From positions 1 to 64,000 of the forward strand of contig CALBIC010000101.1 in the NCBI GenBank assembly GCA_937892915.1: a stretch of 64,000 nt of DNA. The letters are read 5' to 3'. Origin of the DNA: UBA5972 sp002430125 (lineage in GTDB: Bacteria > Pseudomonadota > Alphaproteobacteria > Rhodobacterales > Rhodobacteraceae). The notes beneath the pieces were generated by a model. That model saw only the letters and a list, made by a program, of their open reading frames with translations, did no database searches and was not told where the DNA came from. The position numbers and the translations under genes were made by a program. Numbering within the stretch: the first letter of the stretch is position 1; each line of letters begins with the position of its first letter. Positions 41,435 through 50,068 of the stretch are shown here, one piece after another.

Positions 41435-41476
41435 TGCGGCCTCCTCGTATTTGCTGCAAGGCTTATCACTCCGTGA

Positions 41477-41505
41477 CCTTTACCCCTGCCATGGGATGAG
41501 GTCAA
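41477..41505 (-). promoter_or_regulatory. Candidate promoter for the nuo operon
   Basis: On the minus strand, TTGACC (41505-41500), a 17-base spacer and TAAAGG (41482-41477), 43 bases upstream of the nuoA TTG start. The -35 fits the consensus, the -10 is poor. No other good match lies in the 165 bases before nuoA, but this is by eye. Confidence 0.3.
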
Positions 41506-41599
41506 CAGAACGCAGTCACCCAGATCAATCTTTTGAAACCCGTTACACGGCGGTTGCCGCCAAGCATATCTATTCGACCAAAGGGTCTGGTGCGCCGCG

Positions 41600-42024
41600 T
41601 TGGGCGATTTTTTTAGGTGTTGTTTTTTTCCGCAACGGTCGCGGCTTGGGCCGAAAGGCGGTCGCCAGATCGGCGGGCGGAGCACCATCGCCAATGTGTC
41701 GGTAGGTCTGGCAGTCCTTGCCGGTGTGGCCGGGATGGTTGCCGCCACATTTGGCGATATGGCTTTGGAGGTTGCGCGGCTAAAAACGGCCCGGTTGCGG
41801 CGCTTGATTTTCATGACATGCTGGGCAGCACCACGTCGACGGTTCTGGCGATCTGGGCGGTTTTGCGCGCCCTTGGCTGGTGGCGCAGGATTTCACTGAC
41901 GGGCCTGCGCGGCGTTGCGGTTGTGGCGCTGGAACTGGTTTTTGCAGCGCTTATCATCACCACCGCCTATTATGGCGGCGAGTTGGTGTTCTCGTTGGGT
42001 GTGGCCGTCAACAAACCGATGTAA
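41600..42024 (+). pseudogene. Decayed membrane protein gene (DUF2231-like), frameshifted
   Basis: Two successive frames read like one membrane protein. In the first (from about 41675) there is RSTIANVSVGLAVLAGVAGMVAATFGDMALEVARLKTA; after a shift near 41795-41815 the second frame gives FHDMLGSTTSTVLAIWAVLRALGWW and VALELVFAALIITTAYYGGELVFSLGVAV, ending at 42024. Joined, these give the helix order and the final GGELVxxxGV typical of DUF2231-type membrane proteins (shown here in pieces). The N-terminus, expected to hold a HP-x-x-V-H-F-P helix, is not recognisable, so the gene seems both truncated and frameshifted. An assembly error is possible. It is divergent to nuoA. Confidence 0.5.
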
Positions 42025-42065
42025 CGTTTGCGCCCCGGTGCCGGTTAAGGCACCGGGGAACACTG

Positions 42066-44039
42066 TTACAAGGTGATGCGATAGCGGGCAAATCCGTCGG
42101 ACCCGTCGCCAGCCGCCTCGATCTTCACACCGGTAACTTCGCCGACATGTTCGCGCCCGCCAGGTCCGGTTTCAAAGATCACGCTGGCCCCGGCAATCGG
42201 TGCAAAGTTCCAGTTCGCGTCGGCCTTGGGATTGACCGTACCCTGATCGATCAAATACCGCACGATCACATCGCGGTTGGTATCAGGTGCCTCGAACACA
42301 ATGGTTGAACCGTCAGCACCGGGAAATCCACCGCCGCCGCCTGCCCGGTAATTGTTGGTGGCCACCACAAATTTCTGCGCCGGATCAATCGGTTGACCGT
42401 TGAAACGCAGATCGGTGATGCGGTTTGTTTCCGGGTTTAACAGCTCGCCCTTGACCGAGAACATCGAAGGCTGTGACAGATCAATGCGATAGGTCACCCC
42501 GTCCATAACGTCGAAATTATAAGACGGGAATTCCGGGTTCAACAGCAGCTGGTCGGCCTTACCGGCCTCGATCTGGTTGAATATCCCGGCCGAGCGTTCC
42601 AGCCAGTTTTTCACCGTCGCACCATCGATCACAACCGCGCGCACGGTGTTGGGATAGAGATACAAATCTGACACGTTTTTAATCGCCACTGGACCGACTT
42701 TGACGTCGGTATAATAGTCTGGCCCCCCACGTCCACCGGCTTTGAACGGTGCTGCTGCTGACAAGATCGGCAGGCCTTCATATGCTGTGCCTTTCATCAT
42801 CTGTTTCAGATACCAGGTCTGCGCCTGACTGACGATCTGCACTGACGGGTCATCTGCCACCAAGGCAAAATAGGAATAAAGCGGTGCCGCCGTATTGCCG
42901 ACTGGTCTGCGAACATAATCAAGTGTCGCCGCGTGGATCGGGGCCACGGCATCCAGAACATCCTGCTGGCTTTCAACCAGCGGCAAGGTCTTGCGGTCAA
43001 CCCGTTCAGAAATTGCCCGTGTCGCGCTTTCACTGGCGGCGACGCGCCATTGATTGCCGTCACGCTCCAGCATCAGATCAATCATTCCGGCATGTGATCC
43101 CCAGAACCCGCCCATTACGGTCGGCTTACCCATCAACGTGCCCTTGTCGACATCTATGCCACTGTCAGCTTTGAATTTGGCGTTCGGAAAAACCAGATGG
43201 CTGTGGCCCGTGATGACCGCATCAATTCCGTCGATGCCAGCGACAAACAGCGAAGCGTTTTCCAGCCCTTCGTGTTCGGCCCCGCCGGAAATACCGGAAT
43301 GCGACAGCGCAACGATGATGTCAGCCCCGGCCTCTTTCATCTCGGGCACCCAGGCGCGGGCGGCCTGCAAAATATCGCGGGCGGCGAATTTGCCGGCCAG
43401 ATGGTGCGCATCCCAGTTCATGATTTGCGGTGGCACAAAACCAATCAGCCCGATTTTGATCGGGTGTTTCGCCCCTGCCCCATCGGTGATTTCACGGCTC
43501 AACAACACATAGGGTTTCAGGTGCAACGTATCCGCCCGCCCCGCTGCGCCAAGCTTGTCGGCAAAGTTTGCGCTGACCACCGGGTAATTCGCACCAGCAA
43601 TGACTTTATCCATAAAATCAACGCCGTAGTTAAACTCGTGATTGCCCACGGTGCCAGCATCATAGCCCAGCGCATTCATCGCCATGATCACCGGATGCAT
43701 GTCACCCTCGGCCATGCCGCGTTCATAGGCGATGTAATCGCCCATCGGATTGCCTTGCAGAAAGTCGCCGTTATCAACCAGCAACGAATTCGTCGCCTCG
43801 GCCCGCAATTCGCGGATCAGGGTCGCGGTGCGTGCCAAACCCATCGTATCGTTTGGTTTGTCGGCGTAGTAATCATAAGGAAAGACATGCACGTGCAGAT
43901 CGGTCGTGGAAACGATGCGCAGATGCGCCTGATTGGCAGCGGCGCGCGCGGCAAATGGATGCAAAGCGAACATCGCTCCGAATGCAGCTGTCCCCAGCAA
44001 AAATGTTCGGCGGTTGGTTGGCTGAAAAGCAGAAGGCAT
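42066..44039 (-). CDS. cpdB: Periplasmic 2',3'-cyclic-nucleotide 2'-phosphodiesterase/3'-nucleotidase
   Basis: A 657-aa exported metallophosphoesterase of the UshA/CpdB type. Export signal: twin-arginine-like NRRTFLLG (9-16), hydrophobic core and cleavage near ARAA (about 33). The metallophosphoesterase motifs are TDLHVHVFPYDYY (46-58), VDNGDFLQGNP, GNHEFNYG, ALSHSGI and GHSHLVFP, followed by the 5'-nucleotidase C-terminal domain (from about 385). The Y-x-Y after the first motif and the length fit CpdB. It would turn extracellular cyclic or 3'-nucleotides into nucleosides and phosphate, useful under phosphate limitation; no PHO box was noticed. Confidence 0.9.
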   Translation of the reverse strand: MPSAFQPTNRRTFLLGTAAFGAMFALHPFAARAAANQAHLRIVSTTDLHVHVFPYDYYADKPNDTMGLARTATLIRELRAEATNSLLVDNGDFLQGNPMGDYIAYERGMAEGDMHPVIMAMNALGYDAGTVGNHEFNYGVDFMDKVIAGANYPVVSANFADKLGAAGRADTLHLKPYVLLSREITDGAGAKHPIKIGLIGFVPPQIMNWDAHHLAGKFAARDILQAARAWVPEMKEAGADIIVALSHSGISGGAEHEGLENASLFVAGIDGIDAVITGHSHLVFPNAKFKADSGIDVDKGTLMGKPTVMGGFWGSHAGMIDLMLERDGNQWRVAASESATRAISERVDRKTLPLVESQQDVLDAVAPIHAATLDYVRRPVGNTAAPLYSYFALVADDPSVQIVSQAQTWYLKQMMKGTAYEGLPILSAAAPFKAGGRGGPDYYTDVKVGPVAIKNVSDLYLYPNTVRAVVIDGATVKNWLERSAGIFNQIEAGKADQLLLNPEFPSYNFDVMDGVTYRIDLSQPSMFSVKGELLNPETNRITDLRFNGQPIDPAQKFVVATNNYRAGGGGGFPGADGSTIVFEAPDTNRDVIVRYLIDQGTVNPKADANWNFAPIAGASVIFETGPGGREHVGEVTGVKIEAAGDGSDGFARYRITL

Positions 44040-44189
44040 CGGATAATCCTCAATAAGGTTCAGATTGGGAAGACGGATATTGCCAAAGGTTAGCCCAACC
44101 TGCCGAGTCGGGCGAGCAAAACATTCAAGGTTATTTCATGGCTGGGCAGTCTGCTGCCGGTGGTCCTGCGGTCTTAGCCAAAAATCGCG

Positions 44190-44972
44190 TCAAGCCTGCC
44201 AGCGCGGCTTGCGCTTTTCAAAGAATGCAGCGATGCCTTCAGGCGCTTCGTCGCCTTCCCAAGCCCCGACCAGGCGGTCAATGGTGGCGTCGATGATTTC
44301 AGGCGTGATTTGCGGCCCTAACATCCGGGTCAAGCGCTTGCTTTCGGCAACGGCACCTGGTGCTGCCAGCAGATACGGTGCAACTTCGGCTGCAATCGCC
44401 GCATCAAGGTCTTCCGCCGCGACGATGCGGGCCAAAAGGTTCAGCGAAACCGCCTCATGCGCGCCAAACAGCCTGGCCGACATGAACACCCGGCGAGCCT
44501 TGTCTTCGCCCATGCGGGCCAGCACATAGGGGCTGATCGTGGCCGGGATCAGACCAAGTTTTACCTCGGTAAGGCCGAATTTGGCATCTGTCACGCCGAT
44601 GCAGACGTCGCAAACCGCCATCATTCCGATACCGCCGCCAAACGCATTGCCCTGCACGCGCCCGATCAAAGGTTTGGGCAAGGTGTTCAGGGCAAACAGC
44701 GCCATCGCCAGTTTACACGCCTCCCCGCGGCGTTCATCGCTGGTGGCAGTCATCTGACTTTGCATCCACCTGAGATCCCCGCCGGCACAAAAGCTTTTGC
44801 CCTCTGCCGCAAGGACAACAACCCGTACCGACGCATCGCGTGCAAGTTGGTCAGCGGCTTGCGACAGTTCGTCAATCATCAACCCCGACATGGCGTTATG
44901 TTTGTCGGCCCGCGCCAGCCACAGGGTCGCAACCCCACGCGCGTCGGTTTCTATCTTCAGGGTTTCAAACAT
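44190..44972 (-). CDS. liuC: Methylglutaconyl-CoA hydratase (enoyl-CoA hydratase family)
   Basis: A 260-aa crotonase-fold enzyme. The first oxyanion loop is KSFCAGGDLRWMQSQ (59-73), the second GNAFGGGIGMMAVCD (107-121), with the active-site Glu position in FGLTEVKLGLIP. The family is broad, but membership of a cluster with isovaleryl-CoA dehydrogenase, methylcrotonyl-CoA carboxylase and HMG-CoA lyase makes 3-methylglutaconyl-CoA hydration (the step between MCC and HMG-CoA lyase) the best call. Last gene in the minus-strand order, starting directly after the HMG-CoA lyase stop. Confidence 0.85.
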   Translation of the reverse strand: MFETLKIETDARGVATLWLARADKHNAMSGLMIDELSQAADQLARDASVRVVVLAAEGKSFCAGGDLRWMQSQMTATSDERRGEACKLAMALFALNTLPKPLIGRVQGNAFGGGIGMMAVCDVCIGVTDAKFGLTEVKLGLIPATISPYVLARMGEDKARRVFMSARLFGAHEAVSLNLLARIVAAEDLDAAIAAEVAPYLLAAPGAVAESKRLTRMLGPQITPEIIDATIDRLVGAWEGDEAPEGIAAFFEKRKPRWQA

Positions 44973-45827
44973 TCATGCCATCCTTAAATTTCGTGCCATT
45001 TCAGCAGCTTCAAGCAATATCGCGCGATTGAGGTTGGTTTTAAAGCCCAGTGCGATCAACCAGTCATGCACAGCCTCGGTTGCCACATTACCCGCCGCAC
45101 CCGGTGCATAAGGGCACCCGCCAAGACCTCCGACTGCCGCATCAAACACCCGCAGACCCAACGCCAGTGACGCCTCGATATTGGCAAGGGCGCGTCCAGA
45201 GGTGTCGTGGTAGTGACCCGCCAGCTTTCCGGCCGGAACCTCGGTTAACACCGCGTTCAGCATCGCGGTGATACTGTCGGGCGTCGCCTGCCCGATTGTA
45301 TCGCCAAGGCTGATTTCGTAACACCCGGCGTCGCGCAGAATGGCGGCAGTTCGGGCCACATTTGCTGGCGGCGTCGGCCCGTCAAACGGGCAATCGGACA
45401 CACAGGAAATATAGCCGCGCATCGGGATGCCGTCAGCAAGAGCCGCCTCAGCAATAGGTTTGAACCGCTCAAGACTTTCGGCGATTGAACAGTTGATATT
45501 GGCTTGACTGAACCCTTCCGAGGCCGAGGCAAAGATCGCGATTTCATCAGCCTTGGCAGCACGCGCATCCTGATAGCCGCGCATATTTGGCGTCAACGCG
45601 GCATAAGACACACCAGTCGTCCGCGCGATCCCGGCCAATACTTCGGCCCCATCCGCCATCTGCGGCACCCATTTAGGCGACACAAACGAGGCCACTTCGA
45701 TACGCCGGAAGCCCGCAGCGGATAGCAAATCAACCAGTGCGATTTTGTCCGCAGCCGGGATCAGCCGCGCTTCGTTTTGCAGGCCATCCCTTGGGCCAAC
45801 CTCGAATATCTCGACGAAATCAGACAT
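44973..45827 (-). CDS. mvaB: Hydroxymethylglutaryl-CoA lyase
   Basis: Splits HMG-CoA to acetyl-CoA and acetoacetate, the final step of leucine breakdown. 284 aa with a TIM barrel: VGPRDGLQNE (10-19), ASFVSPKWVPQMAD, SVSD-type loop CVSDCPFDG, metal histidines in GHYHDTSGRALAN and the diagnostic cysteine loop VGGLGGCPYAPGAAGNVATE. The start at 45827 (MSDFVEIFEVG) overlaps the upstream GST stop by eight bases; a start at 45839 would add four residues (MPCP) and is the alternative. Follows the tandem GSTs. Confidence 0.92.
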   Translation of the reverse strand: MSDFVEIFEVGPRDGLQNEARLIPAADKIALVDLLSAAGFRRIEVASFVSPKWVPQMADGAEVLAGIARTTGVSYAALTPNMRGYQDARAAKADEIAIFASASEGFSQANINCSIAESLERFKPIAEAALADGIPMRGYISCVSDCPFDGPTPPANVARTAAILRDAGCYEISLGDTIGQATPDSITAMLNAVLTEVPAGKLAGHYHDTSGRALANIEASLALGLRVFDAAVGGLGGCPYAPGAAGNVATEAVHDWLIALGFKTNLNRAILLEAAEMARNLRMA

Positions 45828-46491
45828 CGGGCAAGGCATAGAAATCTTGGTGATACAATTTCTCGCTGCCTTCCGGTGTCAAGGTTTTCTGAAAGGCCGG
45901 ACGTACCTTCAGGCGGTCAGTATAGGCCAAAACCAATGGAAACGCATCCAGCCGCACATAGCGCGCAGCACCAATGGCGGAATAGCCGATATTGGTGTCC
46001 ACAGCCGAAAACCCGCTGGCCAGCAAATAGTCGCGCCCGTCTTTCAACCCGTCTTCCAATACCCCCAACACGCGCGCCAGCCGCATGGTTTCGTATTTCA
46101 TCACGGCCAGCGAGCGCATATGTGCCTCGCGCAGGACCACATGGTGCTGGGTCAGGGTTGCCAGATGCTGGCCGATGGTTTCGGCAAAATGCAGGTATTG
46201 CAGCCATTCCACCCGCTCAGGATCGCCCTTGAACCGGCCCAGCCCGGATTCCGGATAGGTTTCCACCAGATATTCGGTGATCGCGCCGGTTTCAAACACC
46301 GTGACATCGCCGTCTTCCAGCGCGGGTACCCGCCCGGCTGGGGATAATTTGCGGTAATCTTCATTGTAAAGCGAGCGACGGAACGAGTGCACCACCAACT
46401 CGAACGGCAGTTCCATCTCGTAAAGCAGCGACAGTGTGCGGGTCGAGCGGCTTTCCCAAGCATGATGCAGCCGGCGTTTTATCTCAGCCAT
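45820..46491 (-). CDS. Glutathione S-transferase family protein (second of a tandem pair)
   Basis: A 223-aa GST-like protein. The N-terminal thioredoxin-fold domain has the serine-type start WESRSTRTLSLLYEM and the conserved GRVPALEDGDVTVFETGAI-type block (cis-Pro and E-S/T-G-A for glutathione binding: ET-G-A here). The C-terminal helical domain ends LASGFSAVDTNIGYSAIGAARYV. It is closely related to the neighbouring 219-aa protein, so the two come from a tandem duplication. The start at 46491 (MAEIKRRL) overlaps the preceding stop by eight bases; the frame upstream of it is not coding. Its role inside a leucine cluster is unclear: perhaps a glutathione-dependent isomerase or detoxifier. Confidence 0.8.
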   Translation of the reverse strand: MAEIKRRLHHAWESRSTRTLSLLYEMELPFELVVHSFRRSLYNEDYRKLSPAGRVPALEDGDVTVFETGAITEYLVETYPESGLGRFKGDPERVEWLQYLHFAETIGQHLATLTQHHVVLREAHMRSLAVMKYETMRLARVLGVLEDGLKDGRDYLLASGFSAVDTNIGYSAIGAARYVRLDAFPLVLAYTDRLKVRPAFQKTLTPEGSEKLYHQDFYALPDV

Positions 46492-47143
46492 TTGGCACCT
46501 CATAAAAATCCTTGCGGAAGAATTTCTGTTGGCCGTCACGTGCGCGGGCCGCCTGATATGCGGGGCGTTGGGTGATCCGGTTGCAATAGGCCTGAAGGGT
46601 CGGAAAATTTTCCATCCGCACATAATAGCGCGAGGCAAACAGATTATAGCCCATCATTGTATCCACCGCCGAAAAGCCCGATGCCAGCAACCAGTCCTGC
46701 TCGCCAAGCGCGCGTTCCATCGCTTTCAGGGTTCCTGTCAGCCGCGCGGTTTCGATTTTCAAAACGGTGGGCGAGGCAAGCGACGCGTCTTTCAGAAACA
46801 AATGCTGCAAATTGAGATTGGCAATCAAATGCGCCTGCGTTTCGGAAAAATGCAGCCATTCCAGAAACTTGCCGCGCTCAGGATCGCCCGCAAACCGCCC
46901 CAGCCCGTTTTCAGGCCGGGTTTCGCACAGATATTCAAGGATCGCACCGCTTTCAAACAGCGTGATGCCGTCGATATCAAGGGCAGGCACCCGTCCGGCC
47001 AGAGATTTCGCCAGATACTCCGGCGCGCGTAACGATCCGTCGGTGATGGAATAGGGGATGATCTGACATTCAAGCGCCATTTCGGTCAAAAGCCAAAGCG
47101 TGCGAAACGAGCGCGAGGCTGGGATGTGATGCAAGCGGATCAT
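46484..47143 (-). CDS. Glutathione S-transferase family protein (first of a tandem pair)
   Basis: A 219-aa GST-like protein with N-terminal HHIPASRSFRTLWLLTEM, the catalytic-type serine in PASRSFRT, and the GSH-binding block AGRVPALDIDGITLFESGAI (about 53-72). The C-terminal domain repeats the LLASGFSAVDTMMGYNLFA motif of its downstream sister. Related proteobacterial GSTs have often lost clear substrate labels; assignments such as GstA/beta class are not possible here. Its ATG overlaps the mccA stop by four bases, tying expression to the carboxylase. Which of the duplicates is ancestral cannot be told. Confidence 0.8.
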   Translation of the reverse strand: MIRLHHIPASRSFRTLWLLTEMALECQIIPYSITDGSLRAPEYLAKSLAGRVPALDIDGITLFESGAILEYLCETRPENGLGRFAGDPERGKFLEWLHFSETQAHLIANLNLQHLFLKDASLASPTVLKIETARLTGTLKAMERALGEQDWLLASGFSAVDTMMGYNLFASRYYVRMENFPTLQAYCNRITQRPAYQAARARDGQQKFFRKDFYEVPNG

Positions 47144-49092
47144 GCAGCCACGGCCTCCTCGGCTTCCAGGCGGATCAGGGCAGCGCCGGCCTCGACCTGC
47201 GCCCCTTCAATCACCAGAACTTCGGCGACAATACCGTCGCGCGCGGCGGTCAGGGAATGTTCCATTTTCATCGCCTCAAGTACCGCCAAACGATCGCCAG
47301 CTTTGACCAAAGCGCCGTTTTTTACCAGCACCGATTTGACCAGCCCCGGCATCGGTGCTTCGATCAGATTGCCGTCGCCATGCCGCCCACCGGCCCGTTC
47401 AAGCGGATCGATCTTGTCAAAATGCCATGCATGTCCGGCAAAAACACTGACTTTATCGCCAAAGACCACCAGATTGACCGTCAACTTGGCCCCGTCAATC
47501 AGCCAATCAGACCCGTGGCGCGCAACATCAATGTTCCTATCGTCAAATGACACCGTGAAAGCATTGCCGGACCGGGTTGTGACGTTCAGGGCGATAAGGT
47601 CGTCACCCCGACCAATCACAACCGTTTGCGACAAAGGTTGCCACAGCGAAAACCCGGTGGTGGGCGCGCCGCCAATATGCAGGCCCATCGCTGCCAACCC
47701 GGCCAACGCGATCACGGCATCCGGCATGTCAGGCTCTACAGTCAGGCGGGCCAGATCGCGCTCGATCAAACCTGTGTCAACGTCGCCAATTGCAAAGTCC
47801 GGATGTCGCGTCAGAGCCGCCAAAAATGCCAGATTGGTCACAGACCCCGCCACTTCGGTCGCGCCCAGCGCCTGTTCCATTTGCTTTAACGCCACATCGC
47901 GGGTTGGGCCATGGGTGATCAGCTTGGCGATCATCGGGTCGTAAAATGGCGAGATCACATCACCCGCCCTGACCCCACTATCCGCCCTGGCGCCTGTCGG
48001 AAATTTCAGATGCGTCAACGTGCCGGTTGCCGGCAGAAACCCCTTTGGCACATCCTCGGCGTAAAGGCGGGCTTCAAAAGCGTGGCCGTTGATCGTCAAA
48101 TCCTGTTGCCGTTTGGGCAGTGGTTCCCCTGCGGCAACGCGCAGTTGCCATTCCACCAGATCAACGCCGGTAATTGCCTCGGTCACCGGATGTTCGACTT
48201 GCAAACGGGTGTTCATCTCCATGAACCAGAACCGGTCAGCCCTGAGGCCGTCACTGGCATCAACAATGAATTCGATCGTCCCGGCCCCGGAATAGCCAAT
48301 TGCCTTGGCCGCCTTTACCGCAGCCTCGCCCATAGCCGCCCGCATTTCAGCGGTCATGCCGGGGGCTGGTGCCTCTTCGATGACCTTTTGGTGGCGGCGT
48401 TGCAGCGAGCAGTCGCGTTCAAACAAATGCACCGCGTCTGTGCCGTCGCCAAATACCTGCACTTCGATATGGCGGGGTTTTTCGACGTATTTTTCAACCA
48501 GAACCGCGTCGTTGCCAAACGCCGTACGCGCTTCGCTGCGGGCACTTTCCAGCGCTTCGGCAAAGCCTGCGGGCTGCATGACCTTGCGCATACCTTTGCC
48601 ACCACCACCCGCCACGGCCTTGATCAGCACCGGATAGCCGATGGCATCGGCAGCCCCCGCCAGATGTTCGTCGTCCTGATTTTCGCCGTGATAACCGGGC
48701 ACAACCGGCACACCGGCCTTGATCATCAAGCGCTTGGCGGCATCCTTCAGCCCCATCGCGTTTATAGCACTTGCCGAGGGGCCAATAAACACCAGCCCCG
48801 CCGCTGTCACCGCATCAACAAAATCCGGGTTTTCCGACAGAAACCCATAGCCGGGATGCACTGCCTGAGCGCCGGTTGCCAGTGCTGCCGCAATAATCAC
48901 ATCGCCCCGCAAATAGCTTTGCGCAGGACTTGAGGCCCCGATATGCACGGCCTCGTCCGCCATCGCAACGTGCTTGGCTGCGCGGTCAGCATCAGAGTAA
49001 ACCGCAACGGTTTTAATCCCCATCAGGTGGGCGGTTTCCATCACCCGGCAAGCAATTTCGCCGCGATTGGCTATCAGGATTTTGTTAAACAT
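47140..49092 (-). CDS. mccA: Methylcrotonyl-CoA carboxylase, biotin-containing alpha subunit
   Basis: A 650-aa biotin carboxylase plus carrier: NRGEIACRVMETA (9-21), KAVAGGGGKGMRKV (ATP-grasp loop), EKYVEKPRHIEVQVFGD, MNTRLQVEHPVTE (catalytic core), and C-terminal biotin motif EAMKMEHSL with the modified Lys at about 609. The linker between carboxylase and carrier (about 445-570) carries the family's extra beta domain. Together with the mccB product, it carboxylates 3-methylcrotonyl-CoA. The neighbourhood (ivd, mccB, HMG-CoA lyase, hydratase) separates it from propionyl- or acetyl-CoA carboxylase. Confidence 0.92.
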   Translation of the reverse strand: MFNKILIANRGEIACRVMETAHLMGIKTVAVYSDADRAAKHVAMADEAVHIGASSPAQSYLRGDVIIAAALATGAQAVHPGYGFLSENPDFVDAVTAAGLVFIGPSASAINAMGLKDAAKRLMIKAGVPVVPGYHGENQDDEHLAGAADAIGYPVLIKAVAGGGGKGMRKVMQPAGFAEALESARSEARTAFGNDAVLVEKYVEKPRHIEVQVFGDGTDAVHLFERDCSLQRRHQKVIEEAPAPGMTAEMRAAMGEAAVKAAKAIGYSGAGTIEFIVDASDGLRADRFWFMEMNTRLQVEHPVTEAITGVDLVEWQLRVAAGEPLPKRQQDLTINGHAFEARLYAEDVPKGFLPATGTLTHLKFPTGARADSGVRAGDVISPFYDPMIAKLITHGPTRDVALKQMEQALGATEVAGSVTNLAFLAALTRHPDFAIGDVDTGLIERDLARLTVEPDMPDAVIALAGLAAMGLHIGGAPTTGFSLWQPLSQTVVIGRGDDLIALNVTTRSGNAFTVSFDDRNIDVARHGSDWLIDGAKLTVNLVVFGDKVSVFAGHAWHFDKIDPLERAGGRHGDGNLIEAPMPGLVKSVLVKNGALVKAGDRLAVLEAMKMEHSLTAARDGIVAEVLVIEGAQVEAGAALIRLEAEEAVAA

Positions 49093-49093
49093 A

Positions 49094-50068
49094 TCAATTC
49101 TTTCCGTGCTGGTTCAGCAATGCCTCGGCCTCGGTCACCATGTTATTGACAATCTCAGCGGCTGGGGCCGAGTTTCGGATCAACCCGGCCGCTTCACCAA
49201 CAAAGACATTCGCGACCGATAAATCACCCACAAGCGCCGCCGCCGCCCACCGCGCTGCCTCGCCCTCGGCGGCACGCAGCGCATCCTCGCGCCCTTGCCA
49301 TTGATCCGTAAACCCGTTGTGTAACACCCGTCCGGAATATCGCGCCGCCCAGTCTTTGCCGCGGGCGATATCCACCACTGATGTGCGCAAAGTTGCGTCG
49401 CCGTCCGCAGCCAAAATCGCCGCTTTGGCATTGGGGTGCAGCAATGCTTCGTCGCTGGCCAACAGGGCCGAGCCGATCAGCACACCGTCGGCCCCCAGCA
49501 TCAAACTGGCCGCCAGACCGCGCCCATCGGCAATGCCCCCGGCGGCAACCAGCAACACGTCCGGCGCCGAGATCGTCAACATATCGGCAATTTCCGGCAC
49601 CAATGTCATGGTCGCGCGGCTTTCGCCATGCCCCCCGGCCTCGGCCCCTTGTGCGACAATTATCGCAGCCCCAGCCGCAACCGCGCGGCGTGCATCGCGC
49701 AGGTTCTGCACCTGACAAATCAGCGGCACCCCGGCGCGTTGGATTTCTTCGGCAAATGGCATCGGATCGCCAAAAGACAGGAAAACCGCCTGTGGCGCCT
49801 GCGCCAGAACCGTGGTCAAAAGCCCCGGATTTTGCGCCAGAGCCCAGGTGATAAACCCAACCCCAACCGGCGTATTTCCAGCAAGTGTCAGTTGCGCAGC
49901 AATCCAATCGGGGTCACAATACCCGCCACCGATCAGCCCTAATCCACCGGCCCGCGTCACCGCTGCCGCCAGTGCACCTCCACCGGCAAAGGCCATCGGC
50001 GCGCCGATAACCGGATGCGTCAGGTCGAACTGCAGGGTCAGACGAGTTTTCATCCAGTCCACCATCAC
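49094..50068 (-). CDS. Nitronate monooxygenase-like FMN protein in the mcc cluster
   Basis: A 324-aa TIM-barrel flavoprotein of the NMO/2-nitropropane dioxygenase family. Visible signs: PVIGAPMAFAGGGALAAAV (19-37), VAQGAEAGGH (FMN phosphate and catalytic His region, His about 148), VAAGGIADGRGLAASLMLGA and GVLIGSALLAS. NMO proper oxidises alkyl nitronates such as propionate-3-nitronate; in metabolic clusters the gene may do another FMN-dependent oxidation. It is translated between mccB and mccA (overlaps the mccB stop by four bases; one base before the mccA ATG region), so it is certainly co-transcribed with them. The first ATG or the one at 50053 could be the start. Confidence 0.8.
   Translation of the reverse strand: MMVDWMKTRLTLQFDLTHPVIGAPMAFAGGGALAAAVTRAGGLGLIGGGYCDPDWIAAQLTLAGNTPVGVGFITWALAQNPGLLTTVLAQAPQAVFLSFGDPMPFAEEIQRAGVPLICQVQNLRDARRAVAAGAAIIVAQGAEAGGHGESRATMTLVPEIADMLTISAPDVLLVAAGGIADGRGLAASLMLGADGVLIGSALLASDEALLHPNAKAAILAADGDATLRTSVVDIARGKDWAARYSGRVLHNGFTDQWQGREDALRAAEGEAARWAAAALVGDLSVANVFVGEAAGLIRNSAPAAEIVNNMVTEAEALLNQHGKN

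Noticed and set aside
47911..48933. 340-codon open frame on the plus strand antisense to mccA
   Set aside because: Shadow frame of mccA; composition (His/Arg/Gln-rich) typical of antisense reading.
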